In this document: positions 9,392 to 18,242 of the stretch, in pieces
How the letters are laid out: each line of letters opens with the position of its first letter
Position numbering within the stretch: position 1 is the first letter of the stretch
Origin: Methyloligella sp.
GTDB taxonomy: Bacteria; Pseudomonadota; Alphaproteobacteria; Rhizobiales; HXMU1428-3
NCBI GenBank assembly: GCA_021604645.1
Contig: BQJJ01000016.1
Coordinates: forward strand, 1-47,877
Length of the DNA: 47,877 bases
Direction of reading: 5' to 3'
Notes under the pieces: generated by a model
Database searches by the model: none
What the model saw: the letters and a program-made list of their open reading frames with translations, nothing else
Told to the model about the DNA's origin: nothing
Position numbers and translations under genes: made by a program

Positions 9392-10768
9392 ATGAAAGTA
9401 ATAATATGTGGCGCAGGTCAGGTCGGTTACGGCATCGCAGAGCGGTTAGCTGCTGAAAACAACGATGTTGCCGTGATCGATAACTCGCCTGAATTGGTTC
9501 AAAGAGTAAATGACACACTTGATGTGCGCGGTTATTTAGGCCACGGCGCTCACCCTGTCACACTCGATGAAGTTGGTGCCAAAGACGCCGACATGATTAT
9601 TGCTGTCACCCTTTATGATGAAGTGAATATGGTTGCCTGTCAGGTGGCTCATTCACTCTTTGGCATTCCAACAAAAATCGCCCGTATCCGTGCTCAAACA
9701 TACCTAGAACCTCACTGGCAAGATTTGTTCACAAGAAATCATATGCCAATTGATGTTATCATCTCTCCTGAGATCGAAGTTGGTGACATGGTTATGCGCC
9801 GCCTTGGGCTGCCTGGGGCTTTTGAAACTGTAAATTTTGCTGAAGGCGACATAACCTTCATTGGCGTAAATTGCACAGAAGAATGCCCAATCATCAACAC
9901 ACCTTTACGCCAATTAACAGAGCTGTTTCCTGATCTAAAAGCCCTGGTTGTCGCTGGTACGAGAAATGGAAAATTATTTGTCCCTTCAAGTGATGATGCG
10001 CTTCTCCCTGGTGATGATGTTTACCTTGTTGCTAAAACAACAGAAGTACAACGAACATTAAAAATCTTCGGCCATACAGAGAAAACAGCACAGCGTGTCA
10101 TTATCGCTGGTGGCGGTAACATTGGGCTTTATGTTGGTAAAAAACTTGAAGAAAGCACAAGTAACAGACGCGCAAAAATAGTGGAGCTTGAAAGAAGCCG
10201 CGCAATCGAAATTGCTGAGAAGCTCGACAGAACAGTCGTGCTAAATGGCAGCGCGCTCAATGAAGAAATTTTAAAAGAAGCTGATGTTACCTCAGCAGAC
10301 ACGTTAATCGCTGTCACAAATGATGACCAGGTCAATATACTTTCCTCTGTTCTGGCGCGCCGTTTAGGTTGCGAGAGAAACTTATGCCTTGTGAACAACA
10401 TGTCGTATATGCCTCTTGTGCGCTCGCTCAATATCGGAGATAGCATCAATCCAAGAGCCATCACCGTATCGAAAATTTTGCAACACGTAAGAAGAGGGCG
10501 CATCAGGGGTGTTCACTCCGTTCATAATGGTACAGGCGAAGTAATTGAGGCTGAAGCTCTAGAGACATCACCATTAATTGGTGTGCCACTCAAGAAGCTA
10601 CAATTACCGCATGGTATCCGCATTGGCGCCATTCACAGAAAAGGCGAAGTGATCATTCCAAATGGTCAAACAGAAATCATCGCCAATGACAGGATCATTA
10701 TTTTTGCTCTCACAGAAAGTGTTCGACAGGTTGAGCATCTATTCAGAGTTAGTCTTGAATATTTTTAA
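9392..10768 (+). CDS. trkA: Trk potassium uptake regulatory subunit TrkA
   Basis: Peripheral NAD(H)/ATP-binding ring protein that gates the TrkH potassium channel. It contains two RCK modules in tandem. The first starts with the Rossmann motif IICGAGQVGYGIAERL (GxGxxG at 7-12). The second starts near residue 232 with IIAGGGNIGLYVGKKLEE. Each is followed by a TrkA-C domain, with GDDVYLVAKTTEVQRT ending the first half. Length (458) equals the family norm. It lies 18 bp after ntrX and 68 bp before trkH, giving a potassium-uptake pair under probable NtrYX co-transcription. Confidence 0.96.
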   Translation: MKVIICGAGQVGYGIAERLAAENNDVAVIDNSPELVQRVNDTLDVRGYLGHGAHPVTLDEVGAKDADMIIAVTLYDEVNMVACQVAHSLFGIPTKIARIRAQTYLEPHWQDLFTRNHMPIDVIISPEIEVGDMVMRRLGLPGAFETVNFAEGDITFIGVNCTEECPIINTPLRQLTELFPDLKALVVAGTRNGKLFVPSSDDALLPGDDVYLVAKTTEVQRTLKIFGHTEKTAQRVIIAGGGNIGLYVGKKLEESTSNRRAKIVELERSRAIEIAEKLDRTVVLNGSALNEEILKEADVTSADTLIAVTNDDQVNILSSVLARRLGCERNLCLVNNMSYMPLVRSLNIGDSINPRAITVSKILQHVRRGRIRGVHSVHNGTGEVIEAEALETSPLIGVPLKKLQLPHGIRIGAIHRKGEVIIPNGQTEIIANDRIIIFALTESVRQVEHLFRVSLEYF

Positions 10769-10836
10769 AGAAGACAGTCCCATTAGGGCGATGTAAACTG
10801 CAGGTCAAAGATTTCTTAAAACATCATGGATAACAA

Positions 10837-12309
10837 ATGAACGGCCATGCACTAGGATATATATATGGATGGGGCTTAGCACTCTTTTCGTTAACAGTTA
10901 TCCCCCCGCTCATCATAGCGCTTGCAAACAATGAAGCATTACCACTAGCCGCATTTTTAGTAACAGGCCTTGCATCCGGTTTCTTTGGCGGCTCACTCAT
11001 CATCGCCTTAAAAGGGCGTGAGATTGAAGTTTCCCGTAGAGAAAAAATTGTACTGGTAATTGGGCTTTGGACAACCTTTTGCCTGATTAGCGCTATCCCC
11101 TTTGAAGCATCAAACGCCATTCCAAGCCGATTAAACGCTATATTTGAAGCAACCTCAGGCCTCACCACAACAGGGGCCACCCTCATTGAGCAAATATCCA
11201 ATTTGCCGCAATCCATCATCTATTGGCGCGCACAGCTGCAGTGGGTAGGCGGCTTCATGACCCTCTTTACAATCACCTACGCATTGGTCCGTTTCATGGG
11301 CGCTGAGCGTGTAACAAAAGAAATATACAAAACATCAAGTTCACCAAATGATGAAAAGTTACACCTCTTCACAACCCTTAGATTAATCTTACCTATCTAT
11401 TTAGGCTTAACCGTCACCTTGTTACTAGCACTGTTATTGACAGGAATACCCATTTTCGATGCCGTCTGTCTCACTCTCTCAACGGTCTCAACCGGCGGTT
11501 TTATGCCAAGAGATGGTGCGCTCTCCACATATGGAAACATCAACATATTATGGATCATGAGCATCTTTATGTTTCTTGGAAGTGTCAGCATTCTTTGGGT
11601 CAGCTATCTTGTCAAACACGAATGGTCAAACTTAAAAAAATTCAGTGAGCCTTTATGGGTCGGCGGCTCGATGTTGGCCCTAACACTGGTTATGGTCTTG
11701 CTTAAACTAACCTTCGATGACGGACGAGAGTTCTCTGCCATAACCAAAGAAACAACAACAGCGCTTATGAACGCTGTCTCCTTAATTTCTACAACAGGCT
11801 TTGCCGCAAGCACATATAGCTTCGAGCATATCTCTCCAGCCATAGCCATCATCTTAATGTTAATCGGGGGCGGCGTCCTCTCAACAGCTGGTGGTGTTAA
11901 ATTCACACGAATTATAATGATGTTTCGTCAATCAAATAGAGAGCTTCGCTCACTAATCTATCCCCATGAAGTTCGCCCGCTTTATTTAAGCAATGAAAAT
12001 AAAGACCATCTGTTTATCTCAACCGTCTGGGTGACCTTTGGCCTAACCATATTGGTCATCTCTTTGTTAGCTGCCATTCTATCATTTCACGGTATGGGAT
12101 TAGAAGAAGCCTTCTTTGCAGCCACAGGCGTTATATCAAATTGCGGAGCCTGCTATCAACAAATGTCATTTGTTCACCTAACAGAGACCATTCCATTAAT
12201 TGAAATCGCCAAAACAGCAAAAATCGCCATGATCATCGGAATGATTATAGGTAGACTCGAAATACTTATCATAATAAGCCTCTTCAATATCTCCTTCTGG
12301 AGGCATTAA
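10837..12309 (+). CDS. trkH: Trk potassium channel subunit TrkH
   Basis: Integral membrane potassium-uptake channel of the SKT superfamily, working with TrkA. The four pore-loop repeats are all visible: EATSGLTTTGAT (P1), TLSTVSTGGFMP (P2), VSLISTTGFAAS (P3) and AATGVISNCGAC (P4), each with the selectivity-filter glycine. About ten hydrophobic membrane segments surround them. The protein has 490 residues, normal for TrkH. The ATG at 10837 lies in an A-rich context with only a weak ribosome-binding site. The next gene, dat, starts 201 bp downstream after several hairpins, so transcription may end or attenuate there. Confidence 0.95.
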   Translation: MNGHALGYIYGWGLALFSLTVIPPLIIALANNEALPLAAFLVTGLASGFFGGSLIIALKGREIEVSRREKIVLVIGLWTTFCLISAIPFEASNAIPSRLNAIFEATSGLTTTGATLIEQISNLPQSIIYWRAQLQWVGGFMTLFTITYALVRFMGAERVTKEIYKTSSSPNDEKLHLFTTLRLILPIYLGLTVTLLLALLLTGIPIFDAVCLTLSTVSTGGFMPRDGALSTYGNINILWIMSIFMFLGSVSILWVSYLVKHEWSNLKKFSEPLWVGGSMLALTLVMVLLKLTFDDGREFSAITKETTTALMNAVSLISTTGFAASTYSFEHISPAIAIILMLIGGGVLSTAGGVKFTRIIMMFRQSNRELRSLIYPHEVRPLYLSNENKDHLFISTVWVTFGLTILVISLLAAILSFHGMGLEEAFFAATGVISNCGACYQQMSFVHLTETIPLIEIAKTAKIAMIIGMIIGRLEILIIISLFNISFWRH

Positions 12310-12364
12310 TCTAGGACAAGATTAGCAATGAATATTATTTCATACTAACTTTACGAAGAAGGAG

Positions 12365-12386
12365 TTCAGCCCCTTTTCGGGCTGAA
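12365..12386 (+). terminator. Hairpin after trkH (possible terminator/attenuator)
   Basis: TTCAGCCC (12365-12372) and GGGCTGAA (12379-12386) form a perfect 8-bp G+C-rich stem with loop CTTTTC, 56 nt after the trkH stop. No T run follows, so it is not a textbook intrinsic terminator. It may stabilise the trkH mRNA end or take part in an attenuator with the second hairpin at 12472. Confidence 0.45.
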
Positions 12387-12403
12387 GGACATGATGCCAG
12401 CGC

Positions 12404-12436
12404 GGTTTCATGTGGGTAATCTAAAGCGCATATAAA
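12404..12436 (+). repeat. Single copy of the dispersed 33-bp element upstream of dat
   Basis: It aligns without gaps to the copy at 3640-3672 with 24 of 33 identical positions, including the TGTGGG loop and the AAGCGCA tail. Its stem arms are poor (GGTT against AATC with one wobble). It is the only single copy found; the other loci have two or three. Confidence 0.65.
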
Positions 12437-12471
12437 ATAGCGTCCGTTGTTGGCACCGCCCCATCGGAGGC

Positions 12472-12490
12472 CTTTTGCTTTCAGCAAAAG
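12472..12490 (+). other. Hairpin in the dat leader
   Basis: CTTTTGCT (12472-12479) pairs perfectly with AGCAAAAG (12483-12490) across a 3-nt TTC loop, 20 nt before the dat ATG. The stem is upstream of the ribosome-binding AGAAAGAAG and does not cover it. It may be a leader structure for dat. Confidence 0.4.
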
Positions 12491-12510
12491 AATAGCCGTG
12501 AGAAAGAAGA

Positions 12511-13374
12511 ATGACTAGAACAATTTACGTCAATGGTTGCTATCAACCGTATAACAACGCACTGCTTCACGTAGAAGACAGAGCAACCCTCTTCGCAGAC
12601 GCTGTTTATGAAGTTGTTGAAGTAAAAGCAGGCAAACTTGTTGATCAAGACGCGCATCTAGAAAGATTGGAACGCTCTTTAAGTGAAATAAAACTGGTCA
12701 CGGATTTCTCAATTAAAACCATTCCGTTCATCATAAGAGAAAGCATTCGCCGAAACAGAGTGAAAAACGGCTATGTCTATATCCAAGTTTCAAGAGGCTC
12801 TGGTCAAAGAGATTTCATTTTCCCAAGTGCAAATGAAACACCAGCAACCCTCATCATATTTGCACGCTCTAAAAACCCGCTTAAACTTGATGAAAAATCA
12901 AAAAAAGGAATAAAAGTAATCACCCATCCAGATTTGAGATGGAAGCGGCCAGATATTAAAACCACAGGGTTATTGGCTAGTGTGTTAGCTCGTCAAACCG
13001 CCATTGAGCAAGGCGCTGAAGAAGCCTGGTTATACAATGAAGATAAATTCATCACAGAAGGGGCTGCAAGCAATGCATGGATAGTAACAAAGCAAAACGA
13101 ACTAATCACACATCCAGCCAATCAATCCATATTAAAGGGAATAACCCGTGAAGGCGTAATTCGTCTGACAAAAGAGCTAGATCTGACCTATATAGAACGC
13201 CCCTTCACAATTGAAGAAGCAAATGACGCAAAAGAAGCATTCATTACTGCGGCTACAAATTTAGTAATGCCAGTCACCCAAATTGACGAAAAATCTGTGT
13301 ATGATGGCAAATCAGGACCAATTTCTTTGAAATTAAGAGAAATATTCCATGAATTTGCCCAAATATCCTATTAA
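12511..13374 (+). CDS. dat: D-amino acid aminotransferase (class IV)
   Basis: PLP enzyme interconverting D-alanine and 2-oxoglutarate with pyruvate and D-glutamate, relevant to peptidoglycan precursors. Fold type IV signatures are present: N-terminal IYVNGCYQP, EDRATLFADAVYEVV, the PLP-lysine region RWKRPDIKTTGLLA with Lys150, and EEAWLYNEDKFITEGAASNAW, where Glu183 would contact the pyridine nitrogen. The C-terminal part keeps the ITAATNLVMPVTQID segment. Length (287) is as expected for Dat rather than the longer IlvE. The ATG at 12511 follows AGAAAGAAG. A dat-hfq-hflX order is familiar in rhizobia. The alternative is a branched-chain aminotransferase, which I think less likely. Confidence 0.88.
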   Translation: MTRTIYVNGCYQPYNNALLHVEDRATLFADAVYEVVEVKAGKLVDQDAHLERLERSLSEIKLVTDFSIKTIPFIIRESIRRNRVKNGYVYIQVSRGSGQRDFIFPSANETPATLIIFARSKNPLKLDEKSKKGIKVITHPDLRWKRPDIKTTGLLASVLARQTAIEQGAEEAWLYNEDKFITEGAASNAWIVTKQNELITHPANQSILKGITREGVIRLTKELDLTYIERPFTIEEANDAKEAFITAATNLVMPVTQIDEKSVYDGKSGPISLKLREIFHEFAQISY

Positions 13375-13385
13375 GCAAGGCTAAA

Positions 13386-13408
13386 TTCACAGAAAAAATC
13401 ACTGTGAA
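13386..13408 (+). terminator. Possible terminator hairpin after dat
   Basis: TTCACAG (13386-13392) pairs with CTGTGAA (13402-13408) across a 9-nt A-rich loop, 12 nt past the dat stop. It is followed by GGCTTTTC, a short T run. The following 190 bp up to hfq are A+T-rich and contain three imperfect TTTGAATAATAA-like repeats at about 13448-13521, with nothing else recognisable. Confidence 0.45.
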
Positions 13409-13596
13409 GGCTTTTCAAATCTCAAACATCAGAGATACTAAGCTAATGATTTGAATATAAGTTTTGAATAATAAACCTAAAGATATGAGTTTAGACAAAA
13501 GTAGTTTGAATAATAAAAATGGACAAAGAAATTTAAATCAAATTAATATTCTGTGTTCCTAAAGTAAATTGCCACAACAAATAAACGGAAAAAAAC

Positions 13597-13854
13597 ATGG
13601 CTAACGATAAAAATCAAAATCTACAGGACGCATTCTTAAACAATGTGAGAAAAAGCAAAACTCCACTTACAATCTTCTTAGTGAATGGAATAAAACTGCA
13701 AGGTGTGGTCACATGGTTTGACAATTTTTGTGTACTCTTACGCAGAGATGGTCATTCTCAACTGGTCTATAAACATGCCATTTCAACCATAATGCCAGGC
13801 CAGCCTGTTCAAATGTTTGAAGGTGAACCAACAGCTGAAGAAACAAACGAATAG
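13597..13854 (+). CDS. hfq: RNA chaperone Hfq
   Basis: Hexameric Sm-like protein that helps small RNAs pair with mRNAs. All family hallmarks are present: N-terminal [21 protein letters not shown], the Sm1 segment [23 protein letters not shown], and the Sm2 signature [12 protein letters not shown]. The last 12 residues are an acidic tail. At 85 residues it matches rhizobial Hfq proteins. ACGGAAAA lies just ahead of the ATG at 13597. Its neighbour hflX is the classic downstream partner in proteobacteria, here separated by 339 bp to the first canonical start codon. Confidence 0.98.
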   Translation: MANDKNQNLQDAFLNNVRKSKTPLTIFLVNGIKLQGVVTWFDNFCVLLRRDGHSQLVYKHAISTIMPGQPVQMFEGEPTAEETNE

Positions 13855-14193
13855 CTGTTTCGTCGCATTTAAACAGGCGAAAAGACAAATATTCAGACCA
13901 TTAACAAGCCCCATAACTTAAGAAAAGCAACTTAAGTTTTGTGGCTGTGGATTTTATTTGGTCAATCCTCAATCATATGCTTAAATTTAATCTGCACAAA
14001 TACAAACCATTCTTTTATCTGATCAACACCCCCAAAAAAAGGGTAAGGTCCTCACTTATAAGCGAGCAATAAAATAACCAGCACAAGAGAGAACAAAAGT
14101 CCCCAATCTAAGAACCAAGTTTCTAAAAAGAAGGGACAGAACAATCATACCGTTCAATTTCAAATCGAAGAAGAACCAGCTGTACAAACAACG
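13855..14193 (+). other. hfq-hflX intergenic region with an unresolved hflX start
   Basis: It contains the hairpin at 13908-13945, a short ACCC/GGGT stem around 14026-14043, and, from 14062 on, sequence that is open in the hflX frame back to a TAA at 14059-14061. That open stretch (44 codons) includes TVQFQIEEEPAVQTTLLAPYD, which aligns to where HflX proteins begin, yet it has no ATG, GTG or TTG. A good AAGAAGGGA ribosome-binding-like sequence at 14128-14136 has no canonical in-frame start behind it. Confidence 0.6.
13908..13945 (+). terminator. Long hairpin after hfq
   Basis: A 15-bp stem with two mismatches (13908-13922 against 13931-13945; arms GCCCCATAACTTAAG and CTTAAGTTTTGTGGC) closes an 8-nt loop. 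It lies 54 nt after the hfq stop, with the loosely T-rich ATTTTATTTG after it. A smaller stem (CTGTTT/AAACAG, about 13855-13877) overlaps the hfq end. Together they look like the hfq mRNA 3' end, so hflX may have its own promoter in 13946-14060. Confidence 0.6.
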
Positions 14194-15528
14194 TTGCTCG
14201 CCCCTTACGATAATAAAAAATCCAAGTCAAAATCAGCCGAACTAGATCCAAGACCGATCGAAGACCGCATGGAAGAAGCGCTGGGTCTAGCAGAGGCCAT
14301 CGAACTTGAAGTCAATGCGTCGATTGCAGTTCCGTTAGAGACCATCCGTTCAGCAACTCTTTTCGGCCAAGGCAAGGTCGAAGAGCTAAAACAAATCATC
14401 CATGACAATCACTCAGAACTCGTAGTCATTGATCATAGCCTAAGCCCTGGACAGCAAAGAAACCTGGAAAGGGAATGGGATGTAAAAATACTTGATCGTA
14501 CAGGTCTCATTCTTGAAATCTTTGGCCGCCGTGCCGCCACAAGAGAAGGACGTTTACAAGTTGATCTAGCTCACCTTAATTACCAAAAATCTCGCCTTGT
14601 TCGCTCCTGGACACACCTAGAGCGACAAAGAGGTGGTCAAGGCTTCATGGGCGGACCAGGTGAAACGCAGTTAGAAGCTGATAAACGCCAACTTCAAACT
14701 AGAATTATGAGTCTCACAAAAGAGCTGGAGAAGGTCAAAAAAACCAGGGATCTACACCGCAAAAAACGCAAACAAATCCCATATCCAATCATCGCTCTCG
14801 TTGGATATACAAACGCTGGCAAATCAACACTCTTTAACCTCTTAACCGGCGCGGATGTTATGGCAAAAGATCAGCTCTTTGCCACACTAGATCCAACTAT
14901 GCGTTCGATCCTCTTACCATCTGGCGCAAAAGTCATCATGTCTGACACAGTTGGTTTTGTCTCAAACCTGCCAACGCAGCTCGTTGCAGCCTTCAGAGCA
15001 ACCTTGGAAGAAGTTCTTGAGGCCAACATCATTCTTCACGTTCAAGATGCCTCTAACCCCAGCAGAGACCAACAGCGTGTCGATGTCATTAAAATCTTAA
15101 AAGAATTGGGCATCAAAGAAGAAGAAGACAGCGCCCCCATTTTTGAAGTGTGGAATAAAATCGATCAAATCCCTCAAATGAATGAAGAGACTGATAAAGA
15201 GACCCATACAGAGATAGGCCAGGACTTTATACAAGACGCACCATCATCATCCGCTTCAAAATGCGATGACACAACCCCATTTCTTATCTCAGCCAAAACA
15301 GGAGAGGGCATAGATCAACTTCTGGAAGCGCTTGACAAACAACTCGAAGAACATGAGATCAGCTTAGAATTAAAGTTAAAAGCAACTGAAGGCATGATCG
15401 TCAATTGGCTTTACGAAAATGGTCAGGTCACACAAGGCGAGACTAATAATACAGGAGAAACTGAATATTCAGTCACACTCCCCAAACGCCTCGCCGGCCG
15501 CCTAGAAAAAATGCTAAGTACAAACTAA
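14194..15528 (+). CDS. hflX: Ribosome-associated GTPase HflX
   Basis: GTPase that binds and splits stalled or heat-damaged ribosomes. The N-terminal HflX domain has SATLFGQGKVEELK, VVIDHSLSPGQQRNLE, DRTGLILEIFGRRA and the family signature RGGQGFMGGPGETQLEADKR. The G domain has G1 GYTNAGKST (from about residue 204), G3 DTVGF, G4 NKID and G5 SAKTG. Between G4 and G5 there is an unusually acidic insertion of about 40 residues. TTG at 14194 is the first canonical start, but the frame and family-like sequence continue upstream, so the true N-terminus is probably up to about 40 residues longer and may use a rare start codon. Confidence 0.92.
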   Translation: MLAPYDNKKSKSKSAELDPRPIEDRMEEALGLAEAIELEVNASIAVPLETIRSATLFGQGKVEELKQIIHDNHSELVVIDHSLSPGQQRNLEREWDVKILDRTGLILEIFGRRAATREGRLQVDLAHLNYQKSRLVRSWTHLERQRGGQGFMGGPGETQLEADKRQLQTRIMSLTKELEKVKKTRDLHRKKRKQIPYPIIALVGYTNAGKSTLFNLLTGADVMAKDQLFATLDPTMRSILLPSGAKVIMSDTVGFVSNLPTQLVAAFRATLEEVLEANIILHVQDASNPSRDQQRVDVIKILKELGIKEEEDSAPIFEVWNKIDQIPQMNEETDKETHTEIGQDFIQDAPSSSASKCDDTTPFLISAKTGEGIDQLLEALDKQLEEHEISLELKLKATEGMIVNWLYENGQVTQGETNNTGETEYSVTLPKRLAGRLEKMLSTN

Positions 15529-15547
15529 AAACTGGAGCACTAGGTTT

Positions 15548-16435
15548 ATGAAAATGTTAAAGAATAAAACTTGTATTTTTCAAATGTTCATAGCCTGGTT
15601 CTTCTTAAGCAGCGTGTTTATTCTACCCCTAAACGCCAAAGAAATCCTCACAGCAAAAAAATTTAGCAATCGCTATCTAGAGCTTGTAAAAAAACAGCAC
15701 CCAAATATTAAAGTAAAGCGTCTCGATGCTCTTGGTTTTAAATTCACCAGCACCAAAACAGGAGAATTCAAAGCCTTTTTGGATAATGCTTACCGCGAAT
15801 ATAAAAATTCCCCAGATCAAATTACAAGCATCCTTCAACGATATGTAGACATAGCTTTTTCAGCAAACAAATTAACAAAGTTAGTACCTAAACGGGATCA
15901 AATCGTACCGCTCATCAGATCAATCGATTATATAAATCAAATCAAAAAACTAACTAAAAGTGCCAAAAAAGAAAACTCACTCATCTATAAAGAATTTGTC
16001 CCTGGGCTGGTTCTATTATACGCACTAGATAGTCCCAAATCAGTCAGAGCGATGGTAAATTCTGATTTGAACAAACTAAAAATTCACAACAAAGAATTGC
16101 TAGGACAAGCAACTAAAAACTTAAATAGAATTGTTTCTAATGGAATGAAACGTCAAGGAAAAGAAGGACTTTTCGCCGTAACAGCTGGCGGAACATTTGA
16201 ATCATCACTAGTTCTTCTTGATGACATCTGGAATAAAAAAAATTTTCCCGTAAAAGGAGATTTCGTCGTTTATATTCCAGCAAGAGATCAAATAATTGTC
16301 ACCGGGTCTAAAGATAAAAAGGGTTTAGCTGAAGCAGCTAAGTTTGCAAAAAAAGATTACCAAGTTGCACCAAGGCCTTTATTTAATAAGCCGCTCATTC
16401 GGCAAAATGGTAAATGGATAATCTATAAAAAATAA
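15548..16435 (+). CDS. Secreted DUF1444-like protein
   Basis: Protein of 295 residues with a signal peptide (basic start, hydrophobic core at about 10-27, LNAKE at the cut). The body resembles the DUF1444/UPF0354 family: a central LVPGLVLLYALDSPKSVRAMVNSD-like segment, a GGTFESSLVLLDDIW segment and a late DFVVYIPARDQIIVTGSKD segment. I recognise these motifs from memory only and am moderately sure. The biochemical role of the family is unknown to me. It is Lys-rich and starts 20 bp after hflX with a TGGAG ribosome-binding site, so the two are probably co-transcribed. Confidence 0.65.
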   Translation: MKMLKNKTCIFQMFIAWFFLSSVFILPLNAKEILTAKKFSNRYLELVKKQHPNIKVKRLDALGFKFTSTKTGEFKAFLDNAYREYKNSPDQITSILQRYVDIAFSANKLTKLVPKRDQIVPLIRSIDYINQIKKLTKSAKKENSLIYKEFVPGLVLLYALDSPKSVRAMVNSDLNKLKIHNKELLGQATKNLNRIVSNGMKRQGKEGLFAVTAGGTFESSLVLLDDIWNKKNFPVKGDFVVYIPARDQIIVTGSKDKKGLAEAAKFAKKDYQVAPRPLFNKPLIRQNGKWIIYKK

Positions 16436-16533
16436 AAGCATAATATCTCTTCTGCGCTACACTTGCTTCATGCCATTCCTTATCTAAGAAACCAACACTC
16501 TTGTGTTTTTCATAACAGTCATATTTTACAACC

Positions 16534-17427
16534 TTACAAATGCGCTTCCTTTTTCATTGCCCCGGTTAAAAAATCAAGAAAACATTTCAGTTTCGTTGAG
16601 ACAAAACGGTTCTGAACATAAACCGCATGAATAGGCATTTTCTTCTTATAAGCGGGTAGAAGATGCACAAGTTCTCCCGTTTCTATATAAGGCATCACAA
16701 ACCAACGAGGCATCAAAGCAATACCAGCATCAGCTAAGAGCATGTCTAATAATCCAGTTGCATTATCACACTGAAAATTCCCCTGTACTTGTTGAGAAAC
16801 ACCAGGCACTGGCTCTGAAAAAGACCATCTATTCAGATCCGGTGAGAGGCTATAAATCATACAATTATGCCCCTCTAAATCTTTCAATTCGTTCGGCTCT
16901 GAATGCTTAGATAAATACTGAGAAGACGCTACAATAATAAGCTCATCCTGCCCCAGTAATCGGGCAATCATAGAGCTATCACTTAGTTGCCCAATTCGAA
17001 TAGCAACATCAACACCGTCTGCAACCAAATCCACCTTTCTCTCGCTCAGTAATAGTTCAAGAGAAATATCAGGGTATAAATCCAAAAACCTCGGAACAAG
17101 GGGAGATAAAAACAAACTTCCCATCATTAAGGGAGCTGAAACTCTCAAAAAACCCTTGGGAGATTTAACACCGCCAACAGCTTCACTTTCAGCTTCATCA
17201 AGTTCATTTAAGATAAAGCTAGCCCGCTCATAATAGCTCCGGCCAGCTTCAGTCAATTTATGCTCACGGCTTCCTCTAATAAGCAGCTGGGCACCTAAAT
17301 CTCCTTCAAGCGCAGAAACTCGTTTACTTATCGTGGCTTGTGTCGTGTTAAACTCTGCTGCTGTCGCAGAAAAACTGCCCGTCTCAACAACACGTACATA
17401 AGCCTTCATTGATTGTAATTTATCCAA
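16534..17427 (-). CDS. LysR-family transcriptional regulator
   Basis: Regulator of 297 residues. The N-terminal winged helix-turn-helix is canonical: MDKLQSMKAYVRVVETGSFSATA, then ATISKRVSALEGDLGAQLLIRGSREHKLTEAG. The C-terminal substrate-binding domain begins with KGFLRVSAPLMMGSLFLSPLVPRFLDLYPDI and resembles the aromatic/quinone-responsive regulators placed next to pirins. It is transcribed divergently from the pirin gene, the standard position for a LysR protein that controls its neighbour. The 113-bp gap between them contains a LysR-type palindrome. The effector is unknown; an electrophile or quinone is a guess from the neighbours. Confidence 0.93.
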   Translation of the reverse strand: MDKLQSMKAYVRVVETGSFSATAAEFNTTQATISKRVSALEGDLGAQLLIRGSREHKLTEAGRSYYERASFILNELDEAESEAVGGVKSPKGFLRVSAPLMMGSLFLSPLVPRFLDLYPDISLELLLSERKVDLVADGVDVAIRIGQLSDSSMIARLLGQDELIIVASSQYLSKHSEPNELKDLEGHNCMIYSLSPDLNRWSFSEPVPGVSQQVQGNFQCDNATGLLDMLLADAGIALMPRWFVMPYIETGELVHLLPAYKKKMPIHAVYVQNRFVSTKLKCFLDFLTGAMKKEAHL

Positions 17428-17440
17428 AGCATCATTCCTA

Positions 17441-17483
17441 TTTGGAATACATTCTATTCATAATAGACACCTTATATTCCAAA
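17441..17483. promoter_or_regulatory. Nested LysR-type operator between regulator and pirin
   Basis: TCTATTCATAATAGA (17453-17467) is a perfect 6-bp dyad with a 3-bp centre and fits the T-N11-A rule of LysR recognition sites. It sits inside a second perfect inverted repeat with arms TTTGGAATA (17441-17449) and TATTCCAAA (17475-17483). The whole 43 bp lies immediately upstream of the lysR start and 58 bp before the pirin start. Autorepression together with activation of the pirin operon would fit this position. Confidence 0.7.
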
Positions 17484-17540
17484 GTAGCATGAGTTATATC
17501 TTTTGAAAATACTGGAAAACAATCAAAAGAGGAAAACATC

Positions 17541-18227
17541 ATGAGCCAGCAACCATTAAAAATCATAGCAAAATCAGACCTTCCAGAAGGAGGTTTTGCT
17601 GGAATAATAGAAACAAGAATGGTTATGAACCCTGATATGTGGCAAGACGCAACAAACCGCAAAGACATCTCTCATGGCTTTGAAGACTTTCTCTATCTTG
17701 CAAATGGTCATTTCAAGCCAAATGACGGAGCACCAATGCATCCTCATGGCAATGTCGACATTGTTAGTGTCGTTCTAAACGGCAGGATCGGTCACAAAGG
17801 GTCATTAGGTGATGGAACAGTCATTGAAGGGCCAGGAGTTCAAGTTCAAAGAGCTGGCTCTGGTATCGAACATTCAGAGTTTAATTTAGACGACAGCAAA
17901 GCAGAAATCATCCAAATTTGGTTTCGCCCTCCAACCAAGGACCTAACACCTGCCTATCAAGAATTTAAACTCGATGAAAATAACTTAACCACTGTCTTAG
18001 GTGGTAATGATCCCGAACGCTTTGATAGCAATATGACTTGTAAAGTCGGTGGATTGAGTGAAGGGGAGAGCATGTCTCTCAATGGTAAATTCATTGCCCT
18101 CATTACAAACGGCAAAGCACAAGCAAATGGCCTCTCTGTAAAAACAGATGATCTGATCGAAGGAGAACAGCTAGAGCTAACTGCAATAGAAAAAACCAAC
18201 CTCATTATCATTCAGTCAAACAACTAA
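17541..18227 (+). CDS. Pirin-family cupin protein
   Basis: Metal-binding bicupin of the pirin family (some members are quercetin dioxygenases; many have no known substrate). The N-terminal cupin holds the metal ligands: MHPHGNVDIVSVVLNG gives His-x-His, and GSGIEHSEFN gives the further Glu/His. IQIWFRPPTKDLTPAYQE is the familiar segment after the first cupin. Length (228) matches the YhhW-like subgroup. The start is ATG at 17541 after AAAAGAGGAAAA. Only 15 bp separate it from the FMN reductase gene, so they form an operon facing the LysR gene. Confidence 0.9.
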   Translation: MSQQPLKIIAKSDLPEGGFAGIIETRMVMNPDMWQDATNRKDISHGFEDFLYLANGHFKPNDGAPMHPHGNVDIVSVVLNGRIGHKGSLGDGTVIEGPGVQVQRAGSGIEHSEFNLDDSKAEIIQIWFRPPTKDLTPAYQEFKLDENNLTTVLGGNDPERFDSNMTCKVGGLSEGESMSLNGKFIALITNGKAQANGLSVKTDDLIEGEQLELTAIEKTNLIIIQSNN

Positions 18228-18242
18228 GTAGGAGATAAAGCG

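Noticed and set aside
14128-14200. hflX frameshift instead of a non-standard start
   Set aside because: The frame from 14062 to the stop is continuous and family-like; the other frames near 14147 give no HflX-like residues.
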